Shown here in pieces: positions 23,660 through 33,619 of a DNA stretch of 64,000 nt. Both the position numbers and the translations under genes were made by a program. The stretch covers positions 30,967,811 through 31,031,810 of the forward strand of contig CM040085.1 in NCBI GenBank assembly GCA_022496805.1. The letters run 5' to 3'. Origin of the DNA: Pohlia nutans (Eukaryota > Streptophyta > Bryopsida > Bryales > Mniaceae). The notes under the pieces were generated by a model. It made no database searches, had not been told where the DNA came from, and was given only the letters and a program-made list of their open reading frames with translations. The first letter of the stretch is position 1. Every line of letters begins with the position of its first letter.

Positions 23660-25537
23660 TTAATTGTATGTTATGTGGTTTGAGTCTATCCATTGACATA
23701 GATAGGTGTTGTATTTTTTAGATATTTTATATTTGTCTTTTGTTGTAATTGTTTTGTGGTTTAATATTGTGCGAATGGAGAATCTTATGGGATCGTTTTT
23801 TATGTTTTGTGGTGGGGCTGGTTGTTGTGGTTGTGAAGGTTGAGGGAGTTGTACGGGGTTTATTGGTGTTCTTGGTAGTATTCCGTGGTTGTATATTTTA
23901 TATTTTTCTTTTAGTGTACGGGGTGGTAAGTGTATTTGGCATGTATTTGGGCAATCTTGGGTACATTTTGGTTCACAGAAGAGTTGTTCTGCTAAGTTTA
24001 GTGCACTTTTGTCTAGTTTAGTTGGGTTTTGATAGTATATTTTAAATTCTTTTGGTGACATTAGATTTGTGCCGTTGGGAAGAATAATCTGTTTTATATT
24101 GTAGATTTTGTGTGCCATTAATTTATATAATAATTTTATGGAGAGTTTTGGGTCTAAGTGTGGCAGTTCGTTTATGACTGTAGATGGCCATTCTTTTTCT
24201 AGTTCTGTCACGTGGAGTTGGAAGTTTTTTTCTGTGCTTTTTAGGTGTATACCACCTGTTGTTTTCAGAAGGAATAATGTACGTGTTGTAGGTGATGTAA
24301 TGCAATCTTGGCGTTTAATTCGTGGGATGTCTTCGGCACCGCCGGCTTTACCAAGTATGTGTTGTATCAATCCTTTATATATTATTCCTAGTCTCCCTTT
24401 GTCGTTAAGTGCATTTCGAAGTTGTTCACCAATGCATCTAAGGTAGGCATTTTTTAGAGAGAAGGCTTCTAATCCAAATAAATCATGGGGTAGTTGTGTT
24501 ATTATGTTTGCAGTGCTTTTAGGTAGTCCGCATATTGTTTTTTGGATTGCAATAATTTTCTTATCAAGTTTTTTAATAGTTGGTAGTGAATATGGGACTG
24601 CAAAGAAGCTGTAGGCTATGTCTGCTCTGATTACTGTGTCCACCATATTGATTCTTTGTTTGATAGTGGTAGGGCATGTTGATAGTTGTTTACATTGGTC
24701 TATTGTTTTAGTAGTGGTGATATGTGTTTGGAGTTTCCATTTTAATGATGGAACTAATTGTATGCCCAAATAGACATAAGGTTCATTTTGATGGAGTACT
24801 GGTAGTGTTTGGTCTCTGTAACTGATTTTTTGGTTTGTCATGTGGGTTTCGAATTTGTTTCGTGGCATTTTGGAATTATTTGGGCAACCGGTGACGGCAC
24901 ATTTTGTGACTCCCAAGTTCATGCGTGCCCATTCACAGAATTTGTCAATTTTGTTTAATTGTATTAGTAGTGATTTTGTATTATTTGATATAGCTGCTAG
25001 ATCGTCTGCGTATGCTGCGGAGCTGATTTTAATTTTTGATGTACCAAATGTATATCCATTTTCTCCTCTTTGTAACCACCTCAAGAGTGGTTCTAGAAAA
25101 ATTAAAAAGAGATATGGGCTAAGTGTGTCTCCTTGTATGGTTCCTCTTTGAATCGGTATTGGTTTTGTTTTTCCAAAGTGTTCTCCAGTAAATATAGTGT
25201 TAGAGTGGGAGCAGATGTTTCCGACTAGCATGATTGCATCTGCCGGGTATCCAAGGTCTTTCATTATATTTAGGAGTCTTGCGTGATCTAATGAGCCAAA
25301 TGCGTTTTTGAAGTCTATATATAGTAGATATATGTCTTGATTTGTAAATTTTGCATCTTCTAGTGTTGCTATGAGTAGTTGTAGTCGTCTTGCTGTACTT
25401 CTTTCTGCTCTGAATCCTTCTTGACTATCGTGTAGGATTTGGTATTCTTCACCGTATGCTGATAATATGTATGTTAGTGTACTAGTGAAGAATTTGTATA
25501 TTGTGTTTGCAAGTGCTATTGGTCTGTGGTTTGGCAA
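23660..25537 (-). pseudogene. LINE reverse transcriptase
   Basis: A 625-codon frame. Motifs in order: NHRPIALANTIYKF, SQEGFRAERSTARRLQ, LLYIDFKNAFGSLDH, IQRGTIQGDTLSPYLF, the catalytic AAYADDLAAIS (about 25000), a thumb region and a long linker. All RT motifs look intact. The first RT segment lies in a different frame upstream (break between 25728 and 25537). Confidence 0.9.
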
Positions 25538-25727
25538 TTGTGCCGGATTTCCTTTTTTATAAAGTAGTATGGTTAGAGTTATGAGGCTGGGATTTGTTTT
25601 CGTTTGTAGAAGTGAGTAAAAAATAAAAAGAGTAGTTTGTGGAAACTTTCAGGCATATTTTTTAGTATGGAGTTGGGAATTTTGTCTGGGCCTGGTATTT
25701 TGTTGTTAGATAGATGTTGAGACACAT

Positions 25728-26429
25728 TTAAAATATTTCTTTGTCAAAGTGTTTATATAGTGGGATTTGTGGGTTTTCCCTTTTTTCTATTACGAATCCA
25801 TGAAGGTCGTGCCATGGGTATTGTCTAACTCCACAAGTACATTGTGATGGGTGTTCGGGTTGATAGTAGCATGTAGGTACTGTAGGTCTATTGCTAATTG
25901 ATTGTTGTATGTGGATTTCGTTTGCTATGTCTTCTGGGCTGGTTAGTATGTTGTTGTTTCTATCCAGTATGCAATCTAATGGTGGTGTCTCTTGATTTTT
26001 GAAAACTTTCTTGTTTATTTTCTTTGGGATTTTGTCGTATAGTTGTCTATATTTTAGTATTGCCTGTTTTATACAACTTTGGGTATATTTTGTGGTGATT
26101 TTACGAGCTTGTATTTTTGCTGTCTTGGCTATTTTTACTAGTGATTGGATCCATTCTTGTTGATCATGTTCTTGGGTTGGGAGTGGTGGGATGGTTACAT
26201 TTGTATGGGTTTTTAATTCTTCGATTATTGGATGCGTTTGCCAATTTTGTGTATTTTTTGTTATGTAAATTGTTTTTCTAATTAGATGGTATGTAGATAG
26301 GTGTTTTTTCCATGCTTTTTGCAGTTTTCTTGGTAAAAAGCCTCCTTGTTGGGAAGTACGATTTGTTAGTGTCGGGAGTGGTGGTGCACTACAAGTTTCT
26401 TGAATTTTATCTGAATTTTTTTGTATCAT
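25728..26429 (-). pseudogene. LINE linker between endonuclease and RT
   Basis: A 233-codon frame with Lys/Thr/Gln-rich sequence and LPRKLQKAWKKHLSTYHLIR, as in the spacer between APE and RT of LINE ORF2. Frame differs from both neighbours, so frameshifts lie near 26500 and 25650. Confidence 0.65.
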
Positions 26430-26506
26430 GTGATCTAGTTTTGAACATGATGTTTGCCATTGGTCGGCTGTTAATTGGTCATTTGATAGTATTGTGATGA
26501 GTTCAT

Positions 26507-27547
26507 TTATTTGCAGCGCATTTTCTCAAAATATTCTATTTTGAATTTTTCAATGTTTTCTTGTGGTATGGGGTTTAGTATTCTCGTTGTTTTGTTTGTG
26601 ATTGGTATGGGTCTTGCTAGTAAGGTGTTTGTTGGTATGTATAATGTTACTGGTGAGTGGTCAGAGTTGAGGTTGTGGTCATTGTCTGTAGTTGATATGT
26701 ATAAAGTATTATCTGGTGTTTTGATGTAGTATTCATCTATTAAGCTGGTTTGGTTATAGTTTTGTCCCCCTTGTCTTGAGTATGGGCAGTTTGTTGGGAT
26801 GTATTCTAATTGAAGATTATTTGTAAATATTCTCCATTCTATGTCTTCCGTTTGTGGTGGAGTTGTGTCGGTTCCATTTTGTCGTCCGATGAGTGCTATG
26901 TCTCTGTTAAAATCACCACATAGTATGTGTGTGGTATTCGGATGTGCATTGATTTGTTGTATTATATTTTGTTGGATGATTGGTATATATTGTATGTCCT
27001 CTGCATGTGACGGCATATACATGTGAATAATTAGCCACGTTTGTAATGGTTTGTTGTCTATTTTTATTAGTTGTAGATAAGGTGATATTTCTTTGGGGGT
27101 TGGGATTTTAATGACATTGCCGGGGTATGCATATTTTTGATGTATTAGTGTGAGGAGACCTCCTCTTGCGGGTATGTATGGTAGTCTTTGTTGCATGCAT
27201 CTTGTTAGGGCATGTGTGTTGTTAAAAATTAATTTGTATTTTGGAAATAGGTTTTGTATGTATTTGGTGGATTTTGTAGCGGTTATTTTAGTTTCTTGTA
27301 TTGTGATGAAGGCGGGTTCATCGGGTGTGTTGGTAATCAGTTCATGTAAATTTGGGAGGGCCGTATTTAGTGATGAGGCATTCCATGTAATAAATCTTGT
27401 ATTATAATTTGTTGGTTGTATTTCTTGTGGTTGTATTGTGGGTATATTTGGAAGAGGTGGGGGATGATTATATTCATGTAGTGGTTCGTATATTTTTAAG
27501 GTTTCTTCTAATAAGTTGATAGGGAGAAATGGGAATTTATCAATCAT
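26507..27547 (-). pseudogene. LINE APE-type endonuclease
   Basis: Exonuclease-endonuclease-phosphatase fold with FITWNASSLN (Asn), ITIQETKI (Glu), CGDFNRDIAL (Asp-Asn) and LNSDHSPVTLY (His) in order, all catalytic positions present. The same frame extends upstream of the first Met (KEIYDFIHQHNDS). Confidence 0.88.
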
Positions 27548-27621
27548 GTTTTGGAGAGTTATAGAATCATTGTGTTGATGAATAAAATCGTAAATTTCTT
27601 TGTGAATGGTATTTGGTGAGT

Positions 27622-28005
27622 TTAGAGTTTTTTAGAAATGCTTAGAAATGCTTCTTTATTGTTTTTTATGTTTTTAGGTGTTTTTGTTTGTTTAGAGTTT
27701 TTTTGGAACCTCATTTTGTGTTTTGTTTTGTTTTTTGGGCTATATATTTTGTTTTTTGTTTTTTGTTTTGTTTGTTTGAAAGCATTAAAAAATGCTTCTT
27801 CTTTATTATTATTTTTAAAGGTTTTAGTTGTTTTTGTTTGTTTAGAGTTTTCTGAGCCTTTTTTTGTATTTTTTTGGTGTTTTGGTAAAGCCTTTTTGTT
27901 TTTTTGTTTTTGTTGAGTTAATATTTTAGCATTGAGTAATGCTATGAGGTAGAAGAACTTTAGAGAAAAAAACTCTGGTGTAGCTATAGGGTTGTTTTTC
28001 TTCAC
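27622..28005 (-). pseudogene. low-complexity Lys/Asn/Gln-rich start of LINE ORF2
   Basis: This frame begins at a GTG overlapping the ORF1 stop (ATGTGA) and is almost entirely K/N/Q/T. The plus strand is a T-rich run. It ends in a stop and the endonuclease follows in another frame. It could be the true N-terminus or a slippage-prone junction. Confidence 0.4.
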
Positions 28006-29727
28006 ATGTTTGGCTGGTTGCTTGATGGAGGCGGAAGTGCTAATAGCTCGGATCCTCCTTCTTTACCCATGATTGCTATTGAGACCTCCTTGGAAAATTC
28101 TGCCATTTGCCTTCTCATTATCTCGTGCAAGTTGGAGTTGAGTCTTTGGGCATAAGTGTTGGTAGTGGTGATGATGTCTGCTTTCTGTGTTGCCAATTCT
28201 TCCTTGAACTCAATCGTGAGCTCTGCTTTCAAGTCCTTCTTCAACTTTGTCTTCAATTCTTCTTTAAATTCGATGATGACTTCTTTCTCTGCTCGTGGTT
28301 TCTTCCCTTGGCCGCTTGGTGCATTCTACAACGCTTCTATGGTGTTCACGATGGCGGTGCTGATGTCACAAAATCCGAATTGCTTCTGTTGCTCTTCTGA
28401 TGGTGGCAATGTTCCTTCTAAGCTCTTTGGATGTGGAGTGATAGTCACGTGGGAGTTGTGAATTTTGTGTGTCTTGTTGACAAACTGACGATAAATAGTA
28501 GAGTTGAGGCATTCGATGTTGACTGATCGGTTGTGCAGGTTGTCGCGTTGCTTTGGAAAGAAACTAGAGGACACATTCTTGGGCCCCATAATCTCCTTAA
28601 TCTCGTGAAGTGTCTCTTCTATAGTTTTTGTGAGCTTCAATCCTTGCAAGACCAACATCAAACAATTCTTCTTGACAAGTTGAGTTGTAGAGAGTCCCTC
28701 CCCGATTTTGATGGTGGATGCTATAATTTTATTGCAAAAAGTAGCCTTGAACTACACAATTTTTCTCTGCTTGAGAAGGAGTTGGTGCCACCAACCATGC
28801 CCATGTCTCAGTAGTGTTTTTCTGCACACTCGTGATTTCTAATTCTTGCCCCCTTTTGAAACTTTCTATAACTACTTCTTTGAAAAGACTGTGACCCGTG
28901 ACATTCCCAAGAGAGAGACTGTTGATCTTCACAGAGAGCATATTGTTTCTAGCTATGGTGTTGTAACTTTTGCAGACTTTCCCAACTGTCATAATGGTAT
29001 CCAAGGTGAGGATAAAAGGCCTAACGCCACTGAGTAGATTTATGCCATCCACCCCGGGATGCTTCAAATGCAACTTGATTGTGCCAGACCAATGCCTTGC
29101 AGAGCCATTCTTACAAAGAACTGCAATGGGCTCTGCTATCTTAGGCTCTTGTGAAAATTTCATATCTTTCAGGTGTGCGTGCGTTAATGCTAGGATCTCC
29201 TCATGAGTGTATTGCCGGGTTGGTTTTTGGAAATAAATGGCTACATGATACTCATATGAGAGGCCAGTGTCTGGGTCTGTTTCAACCTCAAATGGGAGCT
29301 GAGTAATATTGAAATGCTGTCTTTCTATACCATCTGAGCGGGTCATTGGAAAAAGAGTTTGACTGACATGAGGGTAGGAGAATACCGATATTAGGAGCTC
29401 TGCTGCTTCTTTTTCTAAAAGGCCTTTCTTCACAAAGGTCTAGATTGGGGCTGGTTCGAAGCTCTCCGGTGTTTTTTCGTCAATAGCTATCTTCTCGATC
29501 GCCTTAAATCCAAGCCAAAAATGTTGTGATGGTGAAGTCTTTTCCTTGGATGTTGACTTGCCACTCTTTTCCGCTGATGATGCTTTGCTCCTCTTCTCTG
29601 CTGATGATGCTTTGCTGCCTCCATTCCTCTTCTGTCCTTGGAGTGGAGAGTCCGTCTCCATCATCACAAAATCTGGGTCGTCTGTAAGATCTCTAGGAGC
29701 GCCCCTTCCTACTCCTTGTCCTGTCAT
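28002..29727 (-). pseudogene. LINE ORF1 (gag-like)
   Basis: Begins MTGQGVGRGAPRD. Repeated ASSAEKRSK-type words follow. A TAG at 29440-29442 is the only break before the frame resumes with TFVKKGLLEKEAAELL. The middle (HVSQTLFPMTRS, HVAIYFQKPTRQYT, VGKVCKSYNTIARN) has an alpha/beta feel but no family I can name. A frameshift near 28700 leads to 28661-28326, and a charged, probably coiled-coil tail (28256-28002) ends at the ORF2 junction. Role as the RNA-binding ORF1 protein is inferred from position. Confidence 0.55.
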
Positions 29728-29860
29728 CTTGTTTCTACAAGTTATGACACAAATTAAAGTAATTAGGTTAGGTTTGGTTAGCTTAATAGAGATATTTGAA
29801 TAAACCGAGTTAGTGTTGTTGTTGATTTGTTTTGGTGTTATTCCTCTACTTTCCACTGAC

Positions 29861-31340
29861 GCGTGTAGTAGGGCTTTGTAGTAGAGGAGATTGTAGATTA
29901 GGTATTCATTTAGAGAAATAACACATGTGTTTCTTGAACCATTCCTATCTACCGATTGCAGAAAACAAGAAATTATGCAAAGAGGGGGGTGACGTACCTT
30001 TCTAGTCAGGGAATTTTGTGGGGTGGATACGAGTTACCTCTGCCTGCTCTGTTGGTGATGGTTGGGTAACTTTGGTGGAGTTACTTGCTGGTCTGTTTGC
30101 CGAATCTCCCGTTGACTGATGTTGTCGATCTCTGTTGTCGATCTCTGCTGTCCAACTTTGTAGTCGATCACTCCTGCCAAACTGCAACCAAACTTTGTTT
30201 GGGTTGTCGAACTCTGCAGCTGTCTAACATCAGTCGAATTTTGCTTGGATGTCGATTACTGTAGTCAAACACCAATCAAACTTTTGTTTGAATAGCCGAT
30301 CACTGCTGTCAAACTGACGATCTCTGCTACCGGACTCCTGCTCTCTTCAGCTTCCGAACACCACTTTCTACTGCTGCCAGATATCCGATCTCTGCTGCCA
30401 AAAAATCGTGATAGGCAAGATCGGCTGAAACTGTGCTGGCTTCGATGGTCTAGATCTGTTGATCTAGAAATGCCGATACTGCTGAATTTCAAGATCGGCT
30501 GAAACTGTGTGCTGGCTTCGATGTACTGGCTGCGATGGTCTAGATCATGAAACTGTGTGCTGGCTTCGATGCACTGGTTATGATGGTCAAGATCTGCTGC
30601 AGAAATGAAGAATACGCTGATGTACGTTAGTCTGGATCTGCCGATCTGGAAATGACGGTACTGCTGGTGATAACGGATCGGATGACGCTTACTCTGCTGT
30701 CGATTGCGCTGCTGATGCTGATATTGCTGCCTGCCTTGGGTTCCGATGTCGATACACTGCCGGACTTGGAAACCGATGCAAAGAAATTAAACTGCTGATG
30801 TCGATCTAGAAACTGTGCGGGGACGGTGATGCACGTTGCGATTTTGGTGATGAAACTGCGCTAAGTTGTCGCTGATGTTAGTGTTGCTACTTGCACGCTG
30901 AAGCTGAAACCCACAAGAGGCTAGGCCGATCTGGTGGTGCATGCAGATCTGAAAGCTTGATCGTCGCTGTAAAAACACTTGTGCCTGTTCTTGCAAAAAA
31001 CTAGAGGAGTAGATCTGGTTTGCACGCCAAGCTTGCTCCAGATCTGGCGCACACACTTCCCAACACTCTTACTGCTGTTACACAGATCCAGATCTAAACT
31101 TCTGTGTTTGTCACAAGTTCAGTGCACTTCTGATTCTACAACGTTTGGAGAGCTAGGAATCACCCTCACTGCTCTCACACCCTTACTCAAGCTTGCAGAT
31201 CTGCAATACACCAATCCGTCACTGCACTAGCACATGTGCCTCAGCTCTCCATCATCTTCTCCGTCAGCCGTCAGGACATCTAACTTTTGCCCTTAGGTGA
31301 TTGCACATACTATAGTGCTCAATGCTCAGAAAATGAATCC
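29861..31340. repeat. degenerate repeat-rich region, probable LINE 5' part
   Basis: Words such as GATCTCTGCTG, GATCGGCTGAAACTGTG and GTGCTGGCTTCGATG recur many times between about 30100 and 30800. This is a typical imperfect 5'-UTR repeat pattern upstream of LINE ORF1. No gene seen. Confidence 0.45.
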
Positions 31341-31369
31341 AAAAATGCAGCATTGCACATTCGGAATGT

Positions 31370-31650
31370 AAACGGATCTAAGTTTTTTGAGGCTTTGACA
31401 GAGCCTGCGGAATGGACATTTAATTGTGTAAAAGCACACTTTGGAGGAGGTGTTTCCCATTTTCTATTTTCTTTTTCTTATTTTTATTTATTTAATTTAT
31501 TTCTAAAACATTGAAAGTAACTTAGTGTCTACTTCAAAGTGCAAGTAAGAATTATAAAATTGAACTATGTTGTAGACTATTTGAAAAAGCATACTGTAGT
31601 GTAGCGATTTTTTTTTTTTTTTTCAGTTCATTTTGATGAAGTCTACGTTG
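31370..31650. repeat. dispersed repeat, copy 1
   Basis: Shares GAATGG-CATT-AATTGTGTAAAAGC, TTATTTCTAAAACATTGAAA and GTTGTAGACTATTTGAAAAAG, in order, with 50540-50790. Both copies are non-coding and truncated in unclear ways. Confidence 0.7.
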
Positions 31651-31688
31651 TTAGCATTATCTTCTCTTTCAAAGTTTATGTCACCTTC

Positions 31689-31861
31689 CACTATTAGGGA
31701 AGGCGTCGCTTCTCACTCATAATAGTGTCAGAGTTCATTGTACAAACTTGTCCTACGTGATGAATCGCATTCACCAAGCTTGAGCGCCTGGGCAATGAGT
31801 ACAAAGTGGTGCAGTTGTGACTCACCTACCAACTAAAAAGCGACGCCTTCTCCTTGTAGTA
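31689..31861. mobile_element. CACTA-type MITE, 173 bp
   Basis: Begins CACTATTAGGGAAGGCGTCG; the right end complements GAGAAGGCGTCGCTT and finishes TAGTA (expected TAGTG, one change). TTC is duplicated at 31686-31688 and 31862-31864. Confidence 0.7.
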
Positions 31862-32138
31862 TTCTCTTTGGAATAAAACAACGCTGGCGATACTCTCATA
31901 CAAGATACCGTCACGCCATACCTTGGTTGTGAACTGCACAATGTAAAATCTACTTGACAACATCGACCATCTTCTCTGTCAACTTCATCTTCCTCAATTT
32001 ACAGTTTCCATTAATTCCCCACACTACTTGTTGTGGTGTCCTCTTGCTGCGGTAGTTGTTGGCTGTGGTGGCTGCGAGATTTTGGAGCTTAGGTGGTTAT
32101 ACTTGGCGACGAGATCATTGTCCCTTCTGTTCTTTCAG

Positions 32139-32331
32139 CACTAGTAGGAAATGTGTCGCTTTTCACTTACTATAAATGAAAAAGGAATGAAACCGCGCCA
32201 AGCACATGGGTTCTGTTAGTGCTGGTGAGTGGTTTTGGTCACAAGAAAACATAAATATAAGTATAATATTTAGCCACTATTCACTGTTCCCACAAAGTGA
32301 GGAATGAAAAACGACAAGTCTGCTACTAGTG
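32139..32331. mobile_element. CACTA-type MITE, copy A
   Basis: CACTAGTAGGAAATGTGTCG to CTGCTACTAGTG. About 193 bp and highly similar to the next copy. The flanks CAG/TAG differ by one base. Confidence 0.75.
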
Positions 32332-32386
32332 TAGGTACTCCGATCCTCCTTCACTCTTTTCACTCCACATTGTAATTCATTAAATT

Positions 32387-32580
32387 CACTAGCAGGAAAT
32401 GTGTCGTTTTTCACTTACTATAAATGAAAAAGGAATGAAATCGCGCCAAACACATGGGGCTGTGTAAGTGCTAGTGAGTGGTTTTGGTCACAAGAAGATA
32501 GAAATATAAGCATAATATTCAACCACTGTTCGCTGTTTTCACAAAATGGGGAATGAAAAATGACAGATCTGCTACTAGTG
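32387..32580. mobile_element. CACTA-type MITE, copy B
   Basis: CACTAGCAGGAAATGTGTCG to CTGCTACTAGTG, 194 bp, with an exact ATT duplication on both sides. The two copies lie in the same orientation 55 bp apart but have different flanks, so they are separate insertions rather than a tandem duplication. Confidence 0.8.
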
Positions 32581-32583
32581 ATT

Positions 32584-33619
32584 TAAGATTGATACATCAC
32601 CAGTTTAATGTAATCACTGGCTTCTCTCCGCACCACAAGTGACAAAGTGAAAGGCCATGAAATTGAATAAGACATAAAAGCTTAGGTTTACTTTGCACAA
32701 TGGTCTTTGAGGGCATAATGAAACAGTTATAGGAAGACCATCCAAGGATGTGAAAGGCTAGTTTACATCATAGAAAACCTTGGCTTGTTGATTGCTGGCT
32801 TGTGGCTTGGCCGCTCGCCGACTCGTTGTCTCACTTACAAACCCTTCAACCGTTGGAAAGCCACAAGTGAAACTATAATCGTTAGTGGAATTATACTTTT
32901 AATTAAAAATTGCAACGAAAGGTAAAAATCTTATAAAATTTATCATTGGCTAATAATAAAAAAACAAGATGATTTTGGCGAACACATTAGAGTTATCTGT
33001 AAAATCGAGCAAAAGATTTCCACAAGGGGAAAGACAAGGCACTAAGGCAGAACTAATATTTTAGTTTGAAAGGCGGTGAAAACAAGTTTTGGCTCCTTTT
33101 TTTTTGATCAATTAAAATGCACTGTGTTGTCAAAGAGATTCGAACATGGCACCTTCCCAAAGCTAGAGAAGCTCCCCAATGCACACTCAAGTTCCCACCA
33201 CGGAATCTACACGCTCCTGCACACCAAGCCACATGCTTGACGCTTAACTCCTTGTGACTGATAATCTTTGCGATTTCTAATTGAAACTTGAAAACTCAAT
33301 GTTGCATTGGGGCTACCACTCCTTGACTTTAATCTATTGAGTGTTGAAGAGCGTTAATTTTAAATTAGATTTGGAGTGAAAGGGGGTTGGAGATGCTCCT
33401 TTCAAGAAACGAAAGGAGAGAGGACGGGAACACGTTCCACTCAAGGGAACGCCGTGTTCGCGTGTCGGCAGCAATGAAACCCTCACTTAGTTCGTCGCAA
33501 TCCCATTCTCCGCGAGTATTTTCTTCCCGTTTTTTTTTTTCCTCGGGTCTTCGATCCCGAAATGCAGCATCATCATCGAACGTGACCGACCTCTCGATCG
33601 ATCGACGCCCGCCATCGCC
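32584..33619. other. upstream region of the coiled-coil gene
   Basis: No gene recognised until the GC-richer leader (about 33400-33619). A 102-codon plus frame there is treated as 5' leader. Confidence 0.35.

Larger units (their letters stand above)
20700..29860 (-). mobile_element. Dualen/RandI-like non-LTR retrotransposon, decayed
   Basis: One minus-strand LINE of about 9 kb. In order: ORF1 (29727-28002), then an ORF2 region with APE endonuclease (27547-26507), linker, reverse transcriptase (25537-23660), a conserved unknown block (23101-22706), RNase H (22740-21967), a CCHC finger and a C-terminal PD-(D/E)XK-like block (21924-21007). Having both an APE and a restriction-like endonuclease is the hallmark described for the Dualen/RandI clade of green algae. 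A few frameshifts and single stops interrupt otherwise well-kept frames. A possible GTTACT-repeat tail lies near 20680-20700. The clade call rests on domain order, not on a tree. Confidence 0.75.

Noticed and set aside
21086..28814. many plus-strand frames of 60-120 codons
   Set aside because: They are antisense shadows of the minus-strand LINE reading frames.
32139..32580. simple tandem duplication of ~250 bp
   Set aside because: The repeated parts stop exactly at CACTA ends and the second copy has its own ATT duplication, so they are two MITE insertions.
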